In this document: piece by piece, positions 8,054-13,890 of the stretch
Position numbering within the stretch: position 1 is the first letter of the stretch
Layout of the letters: every line of letters begins with the position of its first letter
From: VRUE01 sp035693025
GTDB taxonomy: Bacteria; Actinomycetota; Thermoleophilia; Solirubrobacterales; 70-9
Direction: 5' to 3'
Assembly (NCBI GenBank): GCA_035693025.1
Contig: DASSHI010000019.1
Location: 1 to 14,848 of the forward strand
Length of the DNA stretch: 14,848 bases
Notes under the pieces: generated by a model
What the model was told of the DNA's origin: nothing
What the model saw: only the letters and a program-made list of their open reading frames with translations
The model's database searches: none
Translations under genes and position numbers: made by a program

Positions 8054-8059
8054 ATTCTA
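8054..8059 (-). promoter_or_regulatory. Candidate -10 box for mfd
   Basis: On the minus strand this reads TAGAAT, five of six matches to the sigma-70/SigA -10 consensus. It predicts transcription starting near 8047, just before the 22-bp palindrome. No convincing -35 hexamer is visible at 16-18 bp spacing, so the call is tentative. Confidence 0.3.
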
Positions 8060-8084
8060 GTTAGAGGGGCTACGCTGCTCCGCG

Positions 8085-8612
8085 ATGCGACTGCGCAGGC
8101 CATTTGCCGCCGGCTCGACCCTCGGCCTCTTCGCCCACAACGCCTTCGAGACCCGCGCCGGGGTCGGCCTCGTCTTCGAGCCGCAGCTCGGCAGGCGGGG
8201 CGCCTCCGCGCTCTGGGGAGCGCTGATCCCGCTCGGCCTGATCGCCGCGGTGCGCGGCGGCAAGTGGGACGAGCGGCTCTCCGCGCTCAACGCCGGCATC
8301 GGCGTCGCCGGGGTCGCCGTCCACTTCAAGGCCTGGCCCTTCTCGCTGCGCCACGGCCTGCCGATGCTCGACGAAGCCGAGGGCCTTCGCGAGGACCAGC
8401 TCCCCGCCTACAACGCCGTGCTCTGGGCCTGGGGCGTCTCCAGCCTGCTCAGCCTGCTTGGCGAGACGCGCCCCGGCTCGCGTCGCTTCGCGGTCGCCGG
8501 GCTGCTCACCTTCCCGATCCTGCTCGCCTCCGCCGACCATCACTTCCGCTGGGCGCGCGAGCAGGCGAAACGGGATCCCGAGCGCTGGAGCGCGGCGCTG
8601 CTGGAGGACTGA
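8085..8612 (+). CDS. Unrecognised small membrane protein
   Basis: This 175-residue protein belongs to no family I can name. It has about four hydrophobic segments: SALWGALIPLGLIAAV, NAGIGVAGVAVHF, YNAVLWAWGVSSLLSLL and FAVAGLLTFPILLASA. The loops and C-terminus are charged (EQAKRDPERWSAALLED), and there are several His residues (HN, HF, RHG, DHHFRW). The ATG at 8085 has no ribosome site at normal distance; a weak TACGCT at 8071-8076 would allow a nearly leaderless transcript. It is divergent from mfd and its stop is 5 nt before the deacetylase-like gene, so the two probably form an operon. GC-rich codon use supports a real gene. Function is unknown; a role linked to the deacetylase is only an inference from position. 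Confidence 0.75.
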   Translation: MRLRRPFAAGSTLGLFAHNAFETRAGVGLVFEPQLGRRGASALWGALIPLGLIAAVRGGKWDERLSALNAGIGVAGVAVHFKAWPFSLRHGLPMLDEAEGLREDQLPAYNAVLWAWGVSSLLSLLGETRPGSRRFAVAGLLTFPILLASADHHFRWAREQAKRDPERWSAALLED

Positions 8613-8617
8613 GCAGC

Positions 8618-9406
8618 GTGGCGAGGTGGCCGGGCGGCGCCCGCGGCGCGCTCTGCCTCAGCTTCGACAACCTCGGCGTCGACGAGGCGACGAGCGCCGC
8701 GCCGGCGTTGCCCGCGCTGCTGGAGCGACTCGCCGAGCGGGACCTGCGCGCGACGTTCTTCGTCGAGGGGGTCAACGCGGAGCGCGACCCCGATGCGCTG
8801 CGCGCGATCCACGCAGCCGGACACGAGGTCGCCTACCACGCCTGGCGCCACGAGCCGTGGGGCGAGCTGAGTGGCGCGGAGCAGACGGAGAACCTGGCAC
8901 GAGGCGTCGCCGCCTTCAAGAATCTGGGGATCGAGGTAAACGGGCTGCGTCCGCCCGGCGGCCAGCTGGGAGAGGGCGGGACGGCGGTCCTACGAGAGGC
9001 CGGCCTGCGCTACGCCTCCCCGGCGGGCGAAGGCGCGGGCAGTGCAGGCCACGTCGCCCTCCTCCCCTTCCAATGGCGCCACGTCGACGCCACCTCGATG
9101 CTCCCCGGCCTCGACCCCGTCCGCCAACAAATGACCGGCTCCCCCGACCCAATCGACCCAGACACGTTCACCGCCTACCTGTCAAGAGAGATCGACGGCC
9201 GCGAGCGCGACGGCGGATTCATCTCAATCGTCCTCCACCTCCCCCTGCTCGCCTGGCTCGGAGAGCGGAATCTCGCCACCATCCTGAACAAGCTCTCCAC
9301 CACCAGCTTGTGGGTCACGCGCTGCGACGAACTCGCCGAGCACGTGCTTTCCAGCTCGGAACTATTCGAGGGTGGGACGACCCTGGATTCGACCAGTTGG
9401 GCCTAG
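8618..9406 (+). CDS. Polysaccharide deacetylase-like (NodB/CE4 fold) protein
   Basis: This protein has 262 residues from the GTG at 8618-8620; GGAGG at 8603-8607, inside the end of the upstream gene, could serve as a somewhat distant ribosome site. NodB motifs: motif 1 SFDN (Asp17, then Asn18 where the usual second Asp binds metal); motif 2 HAWRH (His74 and His78); motif 3 RPPGG (111-115); and a C-terminal VLH (His207). The family removes acyl groups from sugar polymers or cleaves related C-N bonds, using a divalent metal. No signal peptide or anchor is visible, so a cytosolic enzyme on a small or lipid-linked substrate is more likely than wall polymer trimming. The Asp-to-Asn change could alter metal binding or mark a subfamily. 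The TAG stop is formed partly by a MITE-like element at 9406; the pre-insertion sequence would have ended in TAA at the same codon. Confidence 0.82.
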   Translation: MARWPGGARGALCLSFDNLGVDEATSAAPALPALLERLAERDLRATFFVEGVNAERDPDALRAIHAAGHEVAYHAWRHEPWGELSGAEQTENLARGVAAFKNLGIEVNGLRPPGGQLGEGGTAVLREAGLRYASPAGEGAGSAGHVALLPFQWRHVDATSMLPGLDPVRQQMTGSPDPIDPDTFTAYLSREIDGRERDGGFISIVLHLPLLAWLGERNLATILNKLSTTSLWVTRCDELAEHVLSSSELFEGGTTLDSTSWA

Positions 9407-9518
9407 AGAGCATCCCGGTAGGGGTGAAACGTCTTGTACTTTTTTGTCGACTGCCATGGGCGTCAGCTAACCCCAAGTCTTCAAAAAAGTTAAGTGGAAC
9501 CCCTGCCGGGATGCTCTC
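9406..9518. mobile_element. 113-bp MITE-like palindromic element with CCTA duplication
   Basis: Terminal inverted repeats GAGAGCATCCCGGTAGGGGT (9406-9425) and its complement at 9499-9518 match at 19 of 20 bases. Further in, ACTTTTTTG at 9438-9446 is mirrored by CAAAAAAGT at 9482-9490. Direct repeats CCTA flank it exactly (9402-9405 and 9519-9522), as expected for a 4-bp target duplication. It has no coding capacity, so it would have been moved in trans by a transposase not present here. It may now act as a bidirectional terminator, since both strands give a stem with a T6 run. Family of the parent insertion sequence not identified. Confidence 0.75.
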
Positions 9519-9519
9519 C

Positions 9520-10257
9520 CTAATCCGGCTGAGGCAACCCAGGCCCAGTGCGCGCCCAATCGACCTGCCCGACCCCCTCGACCTTAGACCGCCCCTCGAC
9601 GTCATCCCACTCATGCAGCATCTGCTTGAGCCGTGCGACCGCCTCGGGAGGATGTGCGGCGACCGACGCGGCCAGCTCCAGCGCGGCCTCCTCGGTCGCC
9701 GCCGCGGGGGCGACGCGGTTGACCAGACCGAGGCGCAGCGCCTCGTCGGCGCCGACCGTGCGTGAGCTGAAGAGCAGGTACTTGGCCGCGGCGAGGCCGC
9801 ATAGGGTGACGAGCCGGGCCGGGCCGACCGGGACGCCTAGCGCCGCGCCGGGGAAGCGCATCCGCAGGTTGGCGCCGCCGATGCGCATGTCGCAGGCGAT
9901 CGCGACCTCGGCACCGCCGCCGACGACGTCGCCGTGACAGGCGGCAACCGTGGGCTTGGGGAAGGCGACGATCGTGTCGTAGAGGTCGGCGAAGAGCTGC
10001 ATGCGCCCGACCTTGCCCTCCTCGTCGAGCTTCTCCCTGACGTCGGCGCCCGCCGAGAGCCCCATCTGGTCCGAGGAGCTGATCACGAGCACCCGGACCG
10101 CGCCGTCGCCGCGGGCGACCGCCAGGTGCTCGAGCAGCTCGAGCAACATCTGGGTGTCGATCGCGTTGCGCGCCTCGGGCCGCTCGAGTCGCAGCACCGC
10201 GACTCCGCGATCGTCGACTTCGTAGCTCGTGCGCGCGCCGGCGTCCTCAGTGCTCAT
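9520..10257 (-). CDS. Enoyl-CoA hydratase/isomerase (crotonase) family protein
   Basis: This 245-residue crotonase-fold protein acts on acyl-CoA thioesters in the cytosol. The oxyanion-hole segments are present: GLSAGAD (about 66-72) and HGDVVGGGAEVAIACD (108-123), with Glu117 at the first catalytic-glutamate position of hydratases. At the second position, where hydratases carry PE in a segment of the FGQPEI type, this protein has RFPGAALG (134-141), so that glutamate is missing. This argues against a textbook 2-enoyl-CoA hydratase and fits an isomerase or another crotonase reaction. The ATG at 10255-10257 overlaps the end of pth by 11 nt, so the two are translationally linked. The stop (9520-9522) lies in the duplicated CCTA next to the MITE-like element. 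Substrate unknown. Confidence 0.87.
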   Translation of the reverse strand: MSTEDAGARTSYEVDDRGVAVLRLERPEARNAIDTQMLLELLEHLAVARGDGAVRVLVISSSDQMGLSAGADVREKLDEEGKVGRMQLFADLYDTIVAFPKPTVAACHGDVVGGGAEVAIACDMRIGGANLRMRFPGAALGVPVGPARLVTLCGLAAAKYLLFSSRTVGADEALRLGLVNRVAPAAATEEAALELAASVAAHPPEAVARLKQMLHEWDDVEGRSKVEGVGQVDWARTGPGLPQPD

Positions 10258-10810
10258 CGTCCGTCCGGGAGGCTATTTGCTCGACCAGCCGCTCGGCCTC
10301 GTCGGCCGTCCGCCCGACCAGCGCCTCGACCTCCTCGCGCGGCTCGCGGAAGCGTCCGAGCACGTAGGCGGAGACGATCTCGGGGTCGGTCGAGTCGGGC
10401 CGCCCGACGCCCGCGCGCACCCGCCAGAAGTCGGCGCTGCCGAGGCCCTGCTTGAGGCTCTTGAGGCCGTTGTGGCCGGCCAGGCCGCCGCCGAAGCGGC
10501 TCTGCACCTCGCCGAAGGGAAGGTCGATCTCGTCGTGCACGACGACCACGCGGTCGAGCGGGACCTTGAGCGAGCCGCGCGCCGGGCCGGCGCTGTCGCC
10601 AGAGGCGTTCATGTAGGTCTGCGGCAGCAGGATTGCAACTCGCGGCCCGCCGGGGCGGGCGCGACCTTCGGCGATCTGGCCGCCGAACTTCTCCTTCGCC
10701 CGCGGCAGCTCCCAGCGGCGCGAGAGCTCCGCCCCGACCTCGAAGCCGATGTTGTGGCGGCTGCCGGCATGCTCCCTGCCGGGATTGCCGAGGCCGACGA
10801 TGAGGAACAG
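10247..10810 (-). CDS. pth: Peptidyl-tRNA hydrolase, probable CTG start
   Basis: Pth cleaves peptidyl-tRNA released from stalled ribosomes and recycles tRNA in the cytosol. The frame gives 187 residues, normal for the family. The N-terminus FLIVGLGNPG with GSRHNIGF supplies the conserved Asn9 and catalytic His19; QTYMNASG and VVVVHDEIDLPFG supply the other active-site Asn and Asp; GGGLAGHNGLKSL is the tRNA-binding region. The first ATG (10610-10612) lies inside the conserved core and would delete the His, so it cannot be the start. Directly upstream of FLIVGLGNPG the frame reads TAG CCG CTG; the TAG is the rplY stop. CTG at 10808-10810 is therefore the best start, with a strong GGGGAG site. 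The rplY-pth order is common in bacteria. Identity is certain; the start codon is inferred. Confidence 0.93.
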   Translation of the reverse strand: MFLIVGLGNPGREHAGSRHNIGFEVGAELSRRWELPRAKEKFGGQIAEGRARPGGPRVAILLPQTYMNASGDSAGPARGSLKVPLDRVVVVHDEIDLPFGEVQSRFGGGLAGHNGLKSLKQGLGSADFWRVRAGVGRPDSTDPEIVSAYVLGRFREPREEVEALVGRTADEAERLVEQIASRTDDEH

Positions 10811-10813
10811 CGG

Positions 10814-11506
10814 CTACTCCCCGCCGGAGTCGCCCGAATCGCCCTCGGCGCCCTCGCCGCCCTCCTCGGCGGCGGGCGCCTCGCCCTCCTCGCCGACGAG
10901 CTCGGCCTCCTCCTCGACGGCGGGCTCGGGCTCTTCCTCGACGCGCGGTGGCGAAAGCGTGGCGATCGTGACCTCGTCGAGGTCCTCGGCGACGAATTTG
11001 ACGCCTTCGGGGGCGGCGATGGCCGAGAGCGTCACGGTGTCGTTGATCTGCATCTCGGAGACGTCGGCAGTCAGCCGCTCGGGAATCTCGGTCGGCAGCG
11101 CTTCGACGGTGATCTCGCGGGTGACGTGCTCGAGCACGCCGCCCTCTTTGACGCCCGGCGCCGCCTCGGCGCCCTCGAGCTCGATCGCTACCTCGGCCTG
11201 GATCTCCTCGTCGAGCTTCACTTCCTGCAGGTCGATGTGCTGGAGCAGCCCCTTGACCGGGTGCAGCTGCTGCTCCTTGACCACGACGGGCACGGCTTTC
11301 GAGCCCTCGACCTCGAGGTCGAAGAGCGCCTGCCCGCCGGCGAGCACGGCGCGGATCTCGCGTTCGCCCGCCTGGAAGTGCCGCGCGTCCTCGCCGCCGG
11401 CGTAGACGACGCCGGGCACGAGTTCCTCGCCGCGCAGGCGGCGGGCGCTGCGCGAGCCGAAATCGGTGCGCGGAGCGGCCTTGAGCTTTTCGCGGGTGCG
11501 AGCCAT
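10814..11506 (-). CDS. rplY: 50S ribosomal protein L25, long (general stress protein CTC) form
   Basis: This 230-residue protein binds 5S rRNA in the large ribosomal subunit. The N-terminal L25 domain (about 1-92) starts MARTREKLKAAPRTDFGSR and includes SARRLRGEELVPGVVYAGG and LFDLEVEGSKAVPVVVKEQQ, followed by HPVKGLLQHIDLQEV. The C-terminal TL5/CTC beta domain (about 95-190) has KEGGVLEHVTREITVEALP and PERLTADVSEMQINDTVTL. The end (about 193-230) is a Glu/Gly/Asp-rich acidic tail, common in actinobacterial forms. The start at 11504-11506 is chosen because the family's N-terminus begins here, although no ribosome site is visible and a nearly leaderless mRNA is possible. Further upstream the frame runs into the divergent kinase gene. 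Its stop is 3 nt before the pth CTG. Confidence 0.96.
   Translation of the reverse strand: MARTREKLKAAPRTDFGSRSARRLRGEELVPGVVYAGGEDARHFQAGEREIRAVLAGGQALFDLEVEGSKAVPVVVKEQQLHPVKGLLQHIDLQEVKLDEEIQAEVAIELEGAEAAPGVKEGGVLEHVTREITVEALPTEIPERLTADVSEMQINDTVTLSAIAAPEGVKFVAEDLDEVTIATLSPPRVEEEPEPAVEEEAELVGEEGEAPAAEEGGEGAEGDSGDSGGE
10817..10822 (-). promoter_or_regulatory. Ribosome binding site deciding the pth start
   Basis: On the minus strand GGGGAG covers the last codons of rplY and is followed by TAGCCG and then CTG. The 6-nt spacing is ideal, and the TAG two codons before CTG rules out any upstream in-frame start. This site is the main sequence evidence for CTG initiation of pth. Confidence 0.6.
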
Positions 11507-11518
11507 CGGACGGGAGAG

Positions 11519-11525
11519 GATACTG
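11519..11525. promoter_or_regulatory. Possible overlapping divergent -10 elements (rplY / ubiB-like)
   Basis: Only 24 bp separate the divergent starts. GATACT (11519-11524, plus) would place a transcription start at the GTG of the kinase gene. CAGTAT (11525-11520, minus) would place one about 6-7 nt before the rplY ATG. Both match the -10 consensus only partly and no -35 boxes are clear. Listed because the gap leaves little other room for promoters. Confidence 0.22.
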
Positions 11526-11530
11526 AGATC

Positions 11531-12949
11531 GTGGCTGACGACGCGAAGATCCCCAAAGGCCGGCTGCGGCGCTCGGCCAAGCTGGGCTCGGTCGTAGGCG
11601 TGCAGGGCGCCCGGTACGCCGGCACCAAAGCGGCCAACGTCGCCCGCTCCGAGGAGGGCAGCAAGGAGAAGCTCGAGCAGCGCCACCTGGAGACGGCGAT
11701 GAAGATGGTCGGCGCGCTCGGCCAGATGAAGGGCGCGGCGATGAAGCTCGGCCAGTTCGCCTCCTTCATCGATACCGAATTCCTGCCCGAGGAGTACAGC
11801 GAGATCTATCAGGAGCAGCTCGCCAAGCTGCGCACCTCGGCGCCGCCGATGCCCTGGGAGAAGGTCGAGAAGGTGCTCGACGAAGAGTGGGAGGGCGAAC
11901 CGGTCTCAGAGCTCTTCGCCTCCTTCGAGCAGGAGGCCTTCGCCGCCGCCTCGATCGGCCAGGTCCACCGGGCCGAGCTGCTCGACGGGCGCAGGGTCGC
12001 GGTCAAGATCCAGTACCCCGGGATCGCCGAGGCGCTCGATGCCGACCTGCGCAACGCCGGCACGATCGTCCGCCTCGCCCGCGCGCTCGCGCCGGGCCTG
12101 GACGCGAAGGCGATCGCGCACGAGATCCGCGAGCGGGTGATGGAGGAGCTCGACTACGAGTACGAGGCGCAGAACCAGCGCTCCTTCGCCCGCGCCTACC
12201 GCGATCACCCGTTCATCTACGTGCCGGAAGTGATCACGCGGCTCTCGCGGCGCCGGGTGCTGGTGACGGAGTTCGTCGAAGGGATGGACTTCGAGCAGAT
12301 CAAGCAGCTGCCGCACGAGGAGCGCAGCCGCTTCGGCGAGATCATCTTCCGCGGCAACCTCGGCTCGATGTTCAACCTGCAGCACTTCAACGCCGACCCG
12401 CACCCCGGCAACTACATCCTGATGGACGACGGCCGCGTCGCCTTCCTCGACTTCGGCATGACCAAGAAGCTCGACCGCGAGCAGATCGTGCTCGAGCAGC
12501 GCGCCTTCGACGCCGCCTCGCGCGACGACCCGGAAGGCTTCCGCGAGGCGCTGCACGACCTCGGCTTCATCAAGAACCCTTCGAAGCTCGACGCCGAGCG
12601 ACTGATGGACCACATGGGCGCCGTCGGCGGCTGGTACGTCGAAGACCGCGAGATCGAGATCACGCCGAAACGGGTGATGAAGATCATCGAGTCGACCAAC
12701 GACCCGCGCTCGGAGTACTACGACCTGATGCGGCGCGAGTCGATCCCGGCCGACGAGCTGATGGGCCGGCGGATGGAAATCGGCGTCGTCGCCGTGCTCG
12801 GCCAGCTGCGCGCCAAGCGGAACTGGCACCGGATCATGCGCGAGTGGGTCTACGCCGACCCGCCCGCGACCGAGCTCGGCGAGCAGGAGTGGGAGTACTT
12901 CGAGGGAAGAGGTATCAAGCGAGTGCCCGGCCTGGCCGAAAAGCTCTGA
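11531..12949 (+). CDS. UbiB/ABC1/ADCK-family atypical protein kinase
   Basis: This 472-residue protein has all UbiB-family hallmarks: the KxGQ motif in MKLGQFAS (about 75) with its N-terminal extension, the Ala-rich nucleotide loop AAASIGQVHRAEL, the VAVKIQYPG lysine (about 157), the MEELDYEYEAQN helix, the catalytic NADPHPGNY (about 287) and the metal-binding LDFGM (about 307). In other bacteria UbiB supports ubiquinone synthesis through ATPase activity; in a menaquinone-using actinobacterium the role is unclear, perhaps isoprenoid-lipid handling. No C-terminal transmembrane pair, as found in E. coli UbiB, is visible; the C-terminus is soluble and ends VPGLAEKL. The GTG at 11531 is used because the sequence from ADDAKIPKGRLRRSAKLG is colinear with the family; GAGAGG lies about 12 nt upstream. 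It is followed 32 nt later by the DUF6159-like gene. Confidence 0.92.
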   Translation: MADDAKIPKGRLRRSAKLGSVVGVQGARYAGTKAANVARSEEGSKEKLEQRHLETAMKMVGALGQMKGAAMKLGQFASFIDTEFLPEEYSEIYQEQLAKLRTSAPPMPWEKVEKVLDEEWEGEPVSELFASFEQEAFAAASIGQVHRAELLDGRRVAVKIQYPGIAEALDADLRNAGTIVRLARALAPGLDAKAIAHEIRERVMEELDYEYEAQNQRSFARAYRDHPFIYVPEVITRLSRRRVLVTEFVEGMDFEQIKQLPHEERSRFGEIIFRGNLGSMFNLQHFNADPHPGNYILMDDGRVAFLDFGMTKKLDREQIVLEQRAFDAASRDDPEGFREALHDLGFIKNPSKLDAERLMDHMGAVGGWYVEDREIEITPKRVMKIIESTNDPRSEYYDLMRRESIPADELMGRRMEIGVVAVLGQLRAKRNWHRIMREWVYADPPATELGEQEWEYFEGRGIKRVPGLAEKL

Positions 12950-12981
12950 ACTGGGCAAAACGAGCTGGCGGAGGAGGAGCG

Positions 12982-13845
12982 ATGAAGAAGATCAAACGCG
13001 GGTGGGCGTTGACGAAGAAGAGCTGGGGAGTGCTCAACGAGCACCGCGAACTGATCCGCTTCCCCCTCTACGGCGCCGTCGCCACGATCCCGCTGGCCTT
13101 CGTCTTCCTCGGGCCCGGGCTCTACTTCCTCGACAAGAACGTGCTCGGCGGCGCGATCCCCCTGCTGGTGATCGGCGTCTACGTGCTCGCCGTGGTCAGC
13201 TTCTACTTCAGCGTCGGCCTCGCCGCGGCCGCCGACATGATCTTCCGCGGCGAAGAGGCGACGGTCAGCGACGGGCTCTCCGTCGCTCGGGCCCGCTTCT
13301 CCCAGATCTGCGGCTGGGCCGCCGTTTCGACCGCGATCAGCGTGCTGATGGCGGCGCTGGAAAACCAGGGCGGCATCGCCGGGACGATCGCGGCGCGGCT
13401 CGTCGGCATGGCCTGGTCGTTGGTCACCTTCCTCGCCGTTCCCGTGATCGCGATCGAGGGCACCGGGCCCTTCGAGACGCTGAAGCGCTCCGCGCACCTG
13501 TTCAAATCGCGCTGGGGCGCGCAGATCACCGGCAACATCGCGATCGGCGGCGCCGTCTTCTTCTTCGGCGTGCTGCCCAGCGCGATCGTCATCGCGGCGG
13601 GCGTGCTCGTCTGGGCCTCGGCCAGCTTCGCCGGCGCCCTGCTCGTCGTCATCGGCGCGATCGGCCTCGCCATCTCGCTGCTGGTCAGCAAAGCCCTGAA
13701 CGGGATCTTCGGCGTGGCCCTCTACCGCTACACGCTCGACGGCGAGGCGGTCGGCGGCTTCACCGCCGACGAGCTCGAGTCGGCGGTGAAGACGAAAAAG
13801 GGCGGCCGCAACGCCCCGCCGACGGCCACGCCCGGCACCGTCTAG
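12982..13845 (+). CDS. DUF6159-like polytopic membrane protein
   Basis: This 287-residue integral membrane protein starts with the amphipathic segment MKKIKRGWALTKKSWGVLNEHRELIRFPL, which resembles the DUF6159 family N-terminus as I remember it. About six hydrophobic segments follow: GAVATIPLAFVFLGPGLYFL, PLLVIGVYVLAVVSFYFSVG, a weaker one near CGWAAVSTAISVLMAAL, VGMAWSLVTFLAVPVIAIEG, AIGGAVFFFGVLPSAIVIAA, and ALLVVIGAIGLAISLLVS. A GPFETLKRSAHLFKSRWG loop sits between the fourth and fifth, and the C-terminal tail is hydrophilic with Lys/Gly/Pro. A very strong ribosome site (GGAGGAGGAG, 12970-12979) precedes the ATG, suggesting high translation. It lies 32 nt after the kinase gene and is probably in one operon with it. 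Function unknown; the family name is from memory. Confidence 0.85.
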   Translation: MKKIKRGWALTKKSWGVLNEHRELIRFPLYGAVATIPLAFVFLGPGLYFLDKNVLGGAIPLLVIGVYVLAVVSFYFSVGLAAAADMIFRGEEATVSDGLSVARARFSQICGWAAVSTAISVLMAALENQGGIAGTIAARLVGMAWSLVTFLAVPVIAIEGTGPFETLKRSAHLFKSRWGAQITGNIAIGGAVFFFGVLPSAIVIAAGVLVWASASFAGALLVVIGAIGLAISLLVSKALNGIFGVALYRYTLDGEAVGGFTADELESAVKTKKGGRNAPPTATPGTV

Positions 13846-13856
13846 ATCACCGCTGT

Positions 13857-13890
13857 GGACTTTGAACGTGCCATGGCACGTTCAAAGTCC
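13857..13890. terminator. 34-bp perfect palindrome at a convergent gene junction
   Basis: GGACTTTGAACGTGCCA (13857-13873) is followed directly by its exact reverse complement (13874-13890). The right arm contains the stop codon (13882-13884) and last two codons of the leftward phosphodiesterase gene, and the left end is 11 nt after the stop of the rightward membrane protein gene. In RNA it would form a hairpin of about 15 bp with a 4-nt loop for either gene. No T-run follows on either side, so it would be a U-less bidirectional terminator. A protein-binding or mobile palindrome are alternatives. Confidence 0.6.

Noticed and set aside
5864..9406. Plus-strand open frame of 1180 codons opposite mfd that runs into the deacetylase-like gene
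   Set aside because: Mfd on the minus strand has complete family motifs. The antisense frame is open because of G/C third-position bias, and only its last part (from 8618) is a real gene.
9406..9518. Small coding gene or ncRNA in the gap between the convergent genes
   Set aside because: The gap is filled by an inverted-repeat element with exact flanking duplications; no frame with a start and family resemblance was seen.
10229..11530. Long plus-strand open frame opposite pth and rplY, in frame with the UbiB-like gene
   Set aside because: The region codes for well-recognised Pth and L25 on the other strand, and the UbiB family N-terminus begins near 11531. No known N-terminal domain is seen in the extra residues.
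11887..12981. Open frame overlapping the kinase gene and reading in frame into the DUF6159-like gene
   Set aside because: The upstream part is Arg/Pro-rich out-of-frame translation of the UbiB gene; the strong ribosome site at 12970-12979 sets the start at 12982.
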